Source of the DNA: Xestospongia muta
Taxonomy: Eukaryota > Porifera > Demospongiae > Haplosclerida > Petrosiidae
Assembly (NCBI GenBank): GCA_963693285.1
Contig: OY848930.1
Location: 2,790,001 to 2,854,000, forward strand
DNA: 64,000 bases
Reading direction: 5' to 3'
Below the pieces are notes generated by a model. It was given only the letters and a program-made list of their open reading frames with translations. It made no database searches and was not told the DNA's origin. The translations under genes and the position numbers were made by a program. This document shows, piece after piece, positions 27,001 to 39,000 of the stretch (position 1 is its first letter; every line of letters starts with the position of its first letter).

Positions 27001-30000
27001 GAAAGTGTAACAACCTATGATGTTATATAGCTACTCAAAGGAGTTTTCTTGAGTTAAAAAGCTATAAAATCTTTTCATTAGTCAAATCATAAACTGAAAC
27101 ACTTGCTAAATGAGCTCACAGCATGTTATGTGCATTCAGTGAGCATTACTAATTTATTATTTGTCATGTTGAAATGTTCAAATTTATGCACAATAATATA
27201 AAAAACAATGTAAAACTGGCATAGACTATATAAAACAAACCATGTATTCTAACACAATTTTAAATGTATTTTTGAAATAGTAAATGTTTATAAAATTGAG
27301 AACTTGGTAGAATAATAATAGCGACACTAACCTTTTAGGAGTATTGAGCATACATTATCATACAGGAATGTTATTAACTATTAAAACAACAGTATATTAA
27401 TTACCTTTCAAAACTTTTGCAGCCACTATATCTTCCTCTGCTGATGGCAAAGAGTTCACAGTAGCTAGCATAATTCTAAAAGGGAAAAATTGTAATATGT
27501 ATGTAATATAGAAATCTACAGTTAATCAAGATGGCTGAAAAGAGGAAAGCAACTCTGACATCATTAGAACATGGATACTATGTAATACTATTGAAAAAAG
27601 GTCCATCAAAACAATTATATGTAATGAAGGGATAATCAACACTCAAACATTAAAAACATGAAAAAAATGGTAAATTATACATGAAAATTTTACTAGAGAA
27701 GGTAAAAAATTAGACTACAATGAACTATTTTATATAAATAGTAGGTATTTCCTGTTGTAGGCACATAGCATGCAATGACATGAGAGAAAGTAAGCATATA
27801 AAATTATAAAAGTATGATTTGACTCTTAATAAGAATACCATTCATAATTACAATATTATATTTCATTGTGTTTGGATTGAAAATGTCATTATACTGTTTG
27901 GTTGGTTTGGTGTATACAGAGAGCTTGTTAAAAGAATATTTAAATCTTAACCAAACTTCTAGTGCAGTTACCAACCAATACTACAGCTAGAAGGATAGAA
28001 AAACAAGATTACCTATAGTATTTTGAGAAACAATGTGGTATGGGTAATGAGCAAGTGCTATCTGTGGCAAGAGACTGGCACTCAAGTCCAGATGAATAAC
28101 TGTTGCTCAGCTTAAACAGATAAGAGAGCTACTACAACTCATTCATCAGAATTGAAACAAATTATTGCAGGCAAGCTTGAAACAGAGTAATGTGAAGTTA
28201 AAAGATTCAAGTAATCATTAGAGAACTGTCAAAGGTAGAAAGCAGCCTAGTGTTTATTAACAAAGGAGGAATACTCCTGGAATATTGAAGGCCACATTGA
28301 GTAGAAGTGCTGTAACAGATCTCAAAGAGGAGAATCACTCTCTTACGCAAGAGGATGAGTAATTAAAGAATGAACTGGGTCCACAAACGAATGCATGGTA
28401 GAGTTGATGAAAGAGTTACAAGAAGCTAGAGTTGGCTGGGGTGATGGAAAAGAGTCAAAAGAAGACAGTAATACTTGAAGCTTCTCACTAGCTTGCTCTT
28501 CCATATTTCTAGTGTTTTATAGCTATTACTCTTCCGTCGACATTGTTGTTAATAATGTAATCTTTGTACTTCTAATCGGTGTTTCAACGTGAAGTTTGTA
28601 TCATCCGAAACAATTATAGGATGATTATTCCACCTGACATGCTGTGTGTGCCAAGTGGGCCTATAGGTGTTTGGGACCATGTGTTATGTATGTGTAATGG
28701 GTTATGTTTGTTTTTATTGTTTTAATATCTTGTTGTATCCAACTTTTGTAACCAATGAATGAAATTAAATCCCATCCTTTAATCGTTGGCACATACAGAA
28801 ACCAATGAACTTCTTTAACCTAACTGTAAGCATTACAACAATGGGTATGACTGAAAATGTTCAAAGCTTCTTGCTAGCTTGTCTTTTATATTTCTACACT
28901 TCTAATATTCTGTAGCTAATAGTCTTCCACTGACATTACAGCTAATAATACAATCTTTGTAGCTCTAGTCAGTGTTTCACTGTGAAGTCAGTATCTTTCA
29001 AAACAATTATGGGATGATTTTAAAAATCATAGTCTTAATTATGGTAATAGTTACAAGCTAGCCTTAAAAATTACCTATTGTGATAGTAAAACAGTATATG
29101 GTATTGAAAAGCCATGATCATTTTGAGTGAGATATTCTACATTTCTGCTAATACAATTCAAATGAAAATCTAAGCCACAGGCAGCACTAACACCTACTGA
29201 CAAATGGTTAACCTCTACATTCAAGTACATCTGTCACTACAGTGGGAATACTTACTTGCTATGCTCTCCTAGTCCAATTTGTTCATTAACTTTTACTGAT
29301 GATTGAACCACCTCAAATTGCTGTAGCGCATCATAATCAATTGGAGTCTAAATTATAAAAACATTTTACAGTTAAAATACGTGCTACATTTATAATCTAA
29401 ACTCATTATGTAAACAGCAGTGCAGATAAAACTACATTGTATTTCATAGGCCAAGAGACAAACATGACTACACAATACTGAAGTACATGTATATGTGCAT
29501 GTTTAATACATAAACAGTGATAGTGATGCTTATGTTATTAAGTACACCATTTTTCACTAGGTGTAGTATCCAATATTGAACAATATGTTGTATGTGACTG
29601 TACTAAAAGCAAATTAATAAAAGTGGGATGGGTGAGAATTCAGTACAAAATATGAATTTAGCATAAATAATCAAACATTCCAATAAAACAAAAAATCATT
29701 TCATGGCTAGTTAATTACTTGTCAATATGTAAATAAACCGTATGTATATACTCACAGCCATGTAGACGTTTTCCATCATTTCAAACAAAGGTGGATTACC
29801 ATCAACCAATTCACTTTCTCTCATTCCAGCCTCTCTCTCCATTAGATCAGTGTCAGAATTATGAATTAATCTTAGAAAATCTTTATTAGAAGCCTCACAT
29901 GACCTATCACAACTAAAGTGAAGAAAACAGCATGGTCATGATTGGGCAGTATATTTTGTCACATCCCAAAAACATCATATGTTTTACTAACAGTCAGTAT

Positions 30001-33000
30001 GCACTGCTCAAACTAGTGGCTGCGTAAATAAGAAAATTGTGATGTATTTGTTATGATTGTCTAAGATAATAACAGAGAACAAACACAGGATACTCAAGGT
30101 GCAAAAAATGTGTATTCTCACACAAGAACACTGAGCATACATGAATAATAACAATAACCACAATACTATTAATATACACAATACTGTTAATACATAATTT
30201 ATATACACAACTCATCTGTGCACTACACCCCTCCATTCCTACTGAAAACGATCGGGAGATCTACATACATGAATTGGATGCTAAGGTTGAGTAGAAGGAG
30301 TAGACGAGAACATAGGGGTGGAACAATCATTGTATTTAAGTCACTATTTTCACCAGATATAGAATCAGGTCCAGTTTGTCCATTGACAATTTCCTGAGCA
30401 TTATTTGGTCATTGTTGGACTCCAGCCCAAAAAACATCTGAGTTGATCAAGATTTCTCTTCCATGTTACATCACTCATCTTGACTAATATAGAAAGCAAT
30501 GGTCCAATTGTTCTTATTATTTCACCTTTCTTCCATTTGGTTGTACGACGGTTATTGTGAGTGAGACTCTCTGTCCAACTTTGAGCTCTCTAGACTTAGT
30601 ATATTTGTCAAAATAGGTTTTCATTTATCCCGGTTCTATCAAACTACTTCATCAATACCAAGTCTTTGTAAGTCTAATCTTGTCCTTGTTCAATGCCCAA
30701 GGAACAAGTAACTTGGAGCTTGGTTTGAAATACTATGAGTTATTCTATAACTGAGTAGGAATGCACATAACTGCTGATTAAAACTGAGTCTATCATTTCT
30801 ACTAGCCTTTATTGATTTCTTGAATGCCTGAATCAACCTTTTTATTAAACATTCGATGCTGGATAGTATAGAACACAATGGATGTGTTTCATTGCATTTG
30901 ATTTTGTAAAGCTCTGAAATTCTGAAGTGGAAAATTTGGGTTTATTATCAGTGTGGAGGTGATGATGTCACAATGAAAGAATCGACCAATCAGGTGAGAG
31001 TTTTAAACAGCCAATCAGATCAAGGCACATAGGTGCACCAACTGGTCAAAACCGATTTAAACTGGATTACTGGACAGAGTATAAAGTATGTAATTATATA
31101 CATTATGGGTCTTGGTTTTATCCTCCTTTTAATTTATTCCCTTGTTATTGTAATAAACATCTTAATCCAAAGGAACTACCTCAGTCCAGTCTGAACTCAG
31201 ATTTGAAGACTGAAACTGAGTCACATATAAACAGCGAAAGCAAAGAAGAATCACTTTTAGACAGCAGATCTGAAGATTCACATGACCCAAATTGTAAACT
31301 GTGGAAGAGTCAAAGCACAATCCACAACAACAAACAAGATCTAAGTTGAAATTGAGGCAATGGAACAGTTAGCACAAGCTATGACCCACTTGGTTGAAAC
31401 ACAGCAACAACAGTTAGGATAGCAAGAGTGAAGAGGCAGATACTGGGAAGAGATGCTCAAACATCAAAGAGAACCCTATCAACAGGACCAGCAGAGACGG
31501 GGAAATATCAAGATTAATCCATATGTGTAAGGAGAAAACATAGAAGACTTTATGCTGACCTTTGAGAGAGCCATGGTACTCCAAGACATATCTGAGGAAG
31601 AGTGGCCCGCACAACTGATGTCAGTTCTTTCCAGGAAGACAAGAGCTGCCTTTGTTGAGGTGGACCCTAGAGCAGAATATGCTGCGATTGAAGAGGTGAT
31701 CTTGGCACAATTTGAAATAACTCTTGAAGCAAGTAGGATAAGACTAACAGAGATAAAGAACGACGCTCAGAAAGATCCTGGAGACATATTTCTTGTGATG
31801 AAGAAGCTGGTTAAGTGATGGCTGATTCCAACAGAGGAGCCACTAGAAGATGACAAGGACAGACTCAAACAACTAGAGGAGACCGTGATAGAATGTGTGA
31901 CCTGTGTGCAATACCTGAACAATCTGTCTCGAAGTGCCCAAACCTGGCTACTCAATTGAAACCTCACTGACGTGAATGATATGACACAACAGATGCAAGA
32001 GTACAAACTGATTCAATGAGGGACATGCTACCACTACAAGACAAGGAGAGAGAGAGGCAATACTTGTCTGAAATGACCCACAATCCCTAAACAGGTCGAC
32101 ATTAAGAAGGAAAAGACCAAGATTAAAGACAAGAAGAATGTCACTTGCTACAAATGCTCAAAGATCGAAAAACTATGCCCGCAACTGTTCCCAGAAGATA
32201 TTCCAATCTTAGACTAAAGGTGTACTGATATTGGTATCGGAATTGGTGTCTGCACTGATATAAGTAGTACGCAAAAGATCTTCTTACTGCTAGCAGGAAG
32301 ATTATAGGTCACTATTGATGGTCTAATGTTGCTTTTCATGTCCTTCAGTGAGTTCAAGCTCAGTTAGGTTTAAAGATGTCTTGTTCAAGATGAGCCAATG
32401 AAGTGGAACAGCAGTTACTACATGCTCAAGAAACTGTTTGAGCAGAGAAAGGCTGTAAGTGTTGCTAATGCTGAACTGAACGAGTCAATTGGTCTTTTAC
32501 CTTCACAATGGAAGCTGGCAAAGAAAGTAGTTAATTTGCTATAGCCATTTGAAGAGGCAAAAGAAGATATTAGCAGCAGTTCTTCAATAGCTCTTGTCAT
32601 TCCTACATTTAATTCTTTGAAACAGCTACTGGCTGTTGTAGATGACACTGGTATTATGGCAGTGAAACGTAAGATGGCTAAATCTCTAGCAGATCGTTTA
32701 AAGACTATGAAATGAAAGAGTTGCATTTCATGTCTGCAAAACTAGACCCACGATTCAAAAACAAGATGTTTTCACATCATCCTTCCGATATCTATTCACA
32801 AGAACAAAAGTGCGAGAACTTACTAGCAACTAATCCATCCAGTGAAGAACCTGTAGGTGCACCTCCATCTAAGAAACACAGGAATGACTCCGAAAGTATG
32901 CTGTGGAAACCAGTAGATGAGATTATGAAGTCAGGAACAGATGATATTGCTGTTAATGATGACAATTTTTCTTCATCCAAGGTTCCTATCATTGTAAACA

Positions 33001-36000
33001 TTTACCCTAAAAGAACCTAATGTAGCTCGTCATACATGCCCATTACAGTATTGGAAAGAGAAGATGTCTCTCTTGCTCAAAAATATCTGGCTGCTCCGTG
33101 TACTACTATTCCATATGAAAGGCTACTTAGTAGTGGAGAGAACATAGTAACAGAGACAAATGTAGCAGAATTTTACTAGAGAAAGTTGAAATGACGTTTC
33201 CGTTGTGTGTAACTGGACATTTTTCATTGCTTTGTCATTTTTAAAAAAAATTGATTTACTTTTTTGCTAAACTGAGACAGTGTTCATATTTATGGTATTG
33301 ACAGATACATTCATGCATTATATTGGGTATCGGAAAATTGTTGCATTGGTACACCTTTATGTCAGGTACAACTAGAGAATGCTAAGCTCTACCGAAAAGC
33401 TGAGGACAACAAGATCTCGAACTCTCTATGCATCAAACCAAGAGAAGTGGTCAAAGAGAAACCTACAGAAGTGAAGGAAGATCTATCCCAGGTCTTACCT
33501 TTTAGTTTTAATGAGGACCTGTTTGTTAGAAGATTTTCCAAGTGGAAGAAACTCACCCAAGACGAAAAGGGAGACAACACTCAGAGAAGGGTTCAAAGTT
33601 TTCAAGAGAGTAGCAGACGTAAACTACCGAATGCCCAAACAATGGACCCTGAAATACAAGAGTAGAGACAAAAAGAGGATCCAATGAAAGTCAGAGGAAG
33701 ACGGAGTACTCTATCAAAAATGGAGGCTGAGGGACCACCCACACCAAGAATACAAGCAAGTTGTACTACCTAGTAAGTATAGGCTGCAAGTGCACAAGAG
33801 AGTGCATTAATCACCTTCATATGGACACTTAGGGTAGGAGAAAGTGGCTCAAAGAATTCTGTCGATTTTTTAGCTGAGTGTGTTCAAGAATGTAGAGAAA
33901 CACTGCCAATGTTGTCTTGAGTACCAGAGGGTTGCAAGAAAAAGGAAGAAGAGAGCTCCAATGATTCACTACCAATTATAAGAAGCCCATTCAATAAAAT
34001 TGTGATAGAAATAGTGGGACAGTTGCCTACTTCTAAACAAGGCTACAGGTACATCTTAGTCAAGACACTGAAAACCTCCTGCTATCGTCCACAGACTGAT
34101 GGACTCGTGGAATGCTTTAATCAAACTTTGAAACAGATGCTGCAAAGAGTACTAAAAGACGAAGGAAAGAACTTGGACCGGTTTGCAACCATATGTCTTG
34201 TTTGCCTACAGAGAAGTACCACAAGCATCAACTGGCTTCAACCACTTTGAACTAATCTATGGTCAAGATGTACGAGGACCCTTGGACATTTTAAACAAGT
34301 CTGGACTGAGGATTCCACAGAGGGATGATATCTCCACTTACATGAATCATGCATACGAGAGATTGGAGATGATCAAAGACATAGTACAAGAAAACCTAGA
34401 ATGGCATGACCAAAGACCCTGCGAGTTAAACCTGGAGGAAGGCAATCAAGTACTTGTATTACTACCAGCAGAACTGAAAAACTGTTCACTAAATGGAAAA
34501 GTCTGTACAAAATTCTTTGGAAGATCAGGAAAGTAAATTACAAAATCAGAGATGAAGGAAAGAACTGGGACCAATTGCAATCATATATCTTGTTCGCCTA
34601 CAGAGAAGTACCACAAGCATCAACTGGCTTCAGCCACTTCGAACTAATCTATGGTCGAGATGTACAAGGACCCTTGGACATTTTAAAGAAGCCTGCACTA
34701 AGGATACCACAGAGGGAGACGATATCGCTACTTACGTGGATCGTGTATACGAGAGATTGGAGTTGGCCAAAGACATAGTACAAGAAAACCTAGAGAAGGC
34801 ACAGCGTAAACAGAAAGAATGGTATGATCAGACACCCTGCAAGTTAGACCTGAAGGAAGGCAGTTGAGTACTTGTATTACTACCCAGCAGAACCAAGAAA
34901 CTGTTGGCTAAATGGTAGGGCCCATACAAATTTTTCGAAAGATCGAGAAAGTAAATTACAAAATACAAGTATCAGACAGCCGTAAAGAGAAAAGAATATT
35001 TCACATCAACATGCTCAAGCCATGGAAAGAACAGGAGGAAATATTGTACTGTGATCAAGTAGATGCTAAGGAGAAAGATGACTTAGAATATGTAGGGCAA
35101 AAAGCTCGAACCGTCCAAGACGTAGAATATGATCAACATCTAAACATGGAACAACTGCAACAGGTACAAAAATTAACAGTTTTCCCACAGTCATTAAAGC
35201 CAGACCCAGCCAAACTCAAGTGATACAACAGCGAATCCCAATTCAAAATAATGAACCTATCTGACAACGTCCATATCAAATACCTCAGGCAGTGAATCAA
35301 GATGTGATCAAAGAACTAAAACAACTACTAAAAGCAGGGATCATTGAAGAGTCTACTAGTGAGTGGGAATCACTTATTGTAGTTGTAAAGAAGAAAGACG
35401 AAAGTAAATGAATATGAGACTTAACACCAAGACGAAGTTTGATGCATATCCAATGCCTCAGATTGATAAGATACTAGATGCAGTAGGACAGTCTCAATAT
35501 ATTACAACAACACTTGATCTGGCTAAAGGATACTGGCAAATACTGATGGAATACAGGACAAAGAGAAGACTGCTTTCACCAGTATTCGAAAAGTTACAAC
35601 AAACTGAACTTACTATCAAACCAAAAAAGTGTATGTTTGTAATGAAGAATTGTGTATACCTAGGACATCAAATCGAACGAGGAGGAGTGTAACCTGAGGA
35701 AAATAAAATTATAAAAATTCCATGTTCAGAGACAAAGCGACAAATATGTTCATTCTTAGACCTGACTGGATACTATAGATGATTTATTCCAAACTATGCC
35801 ACTAAAGCCAAGCCACTTATAGCTCTAACGAAGAAAGGAGTGGCTGAACAAGTACGGTGGAGATCAGAAGCTGAAAGAGCACTTGAGACACTGAAACAAC
35901 GTTAATTTCACCTCCAATCATAAGTAACACCAATTTTAGTCAAACTTTTATTTTACAGGCAGATGCTTCTGGAACTGGAGTTGATGCAGTATGGAGTCAA

Positions 36001-39000
36001 AAAGATAAGCTGGGAAACGATCACCCTATTGTCTACTACAGCAGGAAACTTCAAGAACATAACAAAAATTTGCTACCATCGAACAAGAATGCCTGGAAGT
36101 CAAACTGGGAGTACAAGCTTTCGCTTTGTACTTAATTGGAAGACCTTTATTATTCAAACGGATCACAGAGCATTGATGTGGCTAAACGAATCACGAGACA
36201 AGAAAGCTCAAGTCACTTACTGGAGCTTTGCTTTACAACAATACCAGTTTACGATTGAACATTGTAAAGGTCCTGACAATGTAATTGCTGACGGTCTCTC
36301 CAGGATGAATGTCAATTCAAAACCATGTTGCGCACTAAAGAAGAAGGGGGGGATGGAAATGTTGAAGACTCAAAGATCGAGCTAGAGGATCAATTAGGAG
36401 GTGATGACATTACAACGAAAGAAGAAAGAACTGAGCAATCTGATGAGAACTTTAAACAGCCATATAGGTGTACTGACCAGTCAAAACCAGTCAAAACTGG
36501 TTTAAGTCAGATTACTGGACAGAGGATAAAATGAAGTAATTATATTCATAATGGGGCTCATTTTATCCTCCCCTTAAATTATTCCTTTGTTATTGTAATA
36601 AACATTTTAATCCAAAAGGAACTATCTCAGTTGAGGTCTGTCACAATTAGATACCACTTGTTTTGGTAAACTGAAAGACCTGAATAGTTGTCTGAGTTCA
36701 TTAGTAGTGCTTTTGTTTCTATAATCTCTGGCCATTTTGAATGAGTGTCTACAATTACAAAAAATGACCTATTCATAAATGGTCCTGCATAATGAGGTGC
36801 TAATGAAGGGCAAGGCTGAACCTCTTGACAATGTACACAAAACTTGACCAAAACTTCTACTTCTTTGTCAATATGAGGACACCAAACATAGCTTCTAGCC
36901 AACATTTTCATTCTCATAATGCCTAAATGAGAGTGGTATAACTCTTCTAATACTGCTACCCTTAATCTCTTAGGGACTATTGCACAGATACTCCTAAACA
37001 AACAATCTGATACAAGAGACAATTGACATTGTTCATACTGTAAAGGTTTAAAATGTTCAGGTACAGAATCAACATTGGAAGGTCAACCTTTCTTCACAGT
37101 CTTGTCCAGTAGGTCTTCCCATTATAAGGTTGCACTGATACTAGGATTGGCTAATCAAATGTTGACATATAGGCATAAGTTTGTTTGTATGAGTATCTAA
37201 TCTTTTCCTTCTGATATGCCAGATAATTTACTGTGCATGCACCAATATATTATTGCCAAGTGAGCATTTTCTAGTGAGTATGGTGAGATTTCAAGATTGA
37301 AAATGCCAAGAAGTCATCCATTTGGGAATATTACAAAGTCGGAGAAGGCTTGCAATTAGCCATCTGCATTTCTTGTAGTGAGTCTGTTTCTTGTGGAAGC
37401 AAAACATCAAAGACTTTCAACTCAACTAACCTGGTTCACCACATTAAGGTACGCATGGTGACATTTGTACCAAGTATCAGAAGTGTAATGTGGCAAAAGA
37501 AACCAAGGAATAGGCTTCAGGTAGCTGTAGTAGTATTAGCAGGCAACTTACACTACAAGAAAGCTCAACAAAACATGCAAGTGGGACATAACCAATCCTC
37601 GTACTCAATATATTTACACCAGGATAGGTGAAAAGATTGCACTCAACTATTAGCCCTTTTCTATTGTTGACAATATTGATTTTGTTCAACGTCAGAGTTC
37701 ACTGGAGCCAAGGTATGTAATACCAAGTAGAAGATACATCATAGAATCAGTAATGCCTAAAATTTATGAAAATGTTAAGAAGAAAGTGGAAGCACAAACA
37801 TCTGGTGTTCCTCATCTCAATTTCACAAGTCATCTGTGGAGCACAACAGTTAGTGTCAATTCTTTGATGGTTCTCACATCACAATGACCGACAGAGGCTT
37901 TTGAGAGAGAGAGTGCTGCTAATGCATTGACCAAATACGCAAGACATTTGAAGAAATGTTTAACCAGTGGAGCAATAAGGGAGATTAAGTGCATTTAGTA
38001 CTTTGTGATAATGGTACCAACATTGTTAAAGCTCTAGCAGATGCTTCGTTACCCCACTTTGGATGTTTTGCACATATATTACTGTTGGCTTTGTATTATG
38101 GAATGCTCTCATAGAGAGCAGTGATTGATATACTGTATTATGGTAGGAGGTTTGTTGGCCATTTCAGACATTCATGTTTGGCATACAGTTGTCTAAGGAA
38201 AATACACCATAACCTAGGCTTTAAAGAATATCGGCTCATTCAGGGTGAATTAACGAGGTGGAATTCCTCACTATACAAATTGTAACTTATACTAGAGGCT
38301 CTTGCTGCTTATGCTACTGAACATTCTTTTGTTTAATTAACATCACATCAATTAGATCTAGTTACTAAGGTGGTTGTTGCTCTCTTTGCTATTGAAGAGA
38401 TAACCAAATGTATATCTAGAGATGCTGGTTCTGTATTGATTATTCTACCATTCATACGAATTCTCTCTAAAACCTTAAGTAAACACCATATTGACAGTAG
38501 TGTTCATACTATGAGAGTGAAATGAAGACATTATTGAAGAGAAGATTCTGAAATGAAGAAGAGAACAAGAAGTCAGTGGCCCCGTACTTACTAATAGAGT
38601 GATTATCCTAAGTTTCATTAAAACGTGTTCATCAATATTCTTATCGATAATTAATATGTCTTTTATGTAGCAAATCAATTGGAGAGAATAGTGTCTATGA
38701 GTAAAATGAAGATGACCCTTGTTGGTATCGATGGTATCATAGTTTCTGGATTCTTCCTCCAAAATCATCTGTTGATAAGCCTGTTTAAAGTCTAATTTAA
38801 TAAAGCGATTCCCTGTAGTTAGTGCTGTAAAAAGGTCTTCTGGCTCGGTAAAGGATACTGGTTAATATACAACTCTAAATTTATGGACACTTTATAGCCG
38901 CCACACAGTCTCATGTGACAATCAGACTGTGCCACTAGTATTATTTGTCTATTACCAGTATGTCCTTAGTGGGGAGAACAGTTTACAGCCATCACGCCCA

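Larger units (their letters stand above)
30947..36650 (+). mobile_element. Gmr1-like Ty3/gypsy element B (gag-INT-RT-RH), nested in element D, with target-site duplication
   Basis: 5' LTR 30952-31199, 3' LTR 36354-36645, polypurine tract just before the 3' LTR. Flanking 5-bp duplications are ATCAG (30947-30951) and ATTAG (36646-36650), one mismatch. It interrupts the integrase of element D between VVS and DN residues. Coding remnants run gag with SCAN-like segment, CCHC remnant, integrase, then reverse transcriptase and RNase H, so integrase precedes RT as in element A. It is defective: the RT core with the YxDD motif is deleted, a hAT copy sits after gag and integrase has an internal tandem duplication. 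Confidence 0.85.
30000..39000 (-). mobile_element. Minus-strand Ty3/gypsy element D, split by later insertions
   Basis: Conventional RT-to-INT order read on the minus strand. RT fragment at about 38965-38475, integrase N-terminal half at 37080-36651, integrase C-terminal half at 30946-30425, then a purine-rich AGGAATGGAGGGG and a candidate 3' LTR from 30223 leftward, starting TGTAGTGCAC with a TATATAAA box. The integrase halves are separated by Gmr1-like element B, and a hAT relic lies between RT and integrase. RNase H was not found. The left LTR end and the 5' LTR are not defined, so the outer limits are approximate. Confidence 0.72.

Noticed and set aside
1814..29912. Treating the scattered kinase pieces as decayed pseudogene fragments
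   Set aside because: Every exon has GT-AG borders and matching phase, the joined length is a multiple of three and there are no internal stops. Only the catalytic residues are lost.
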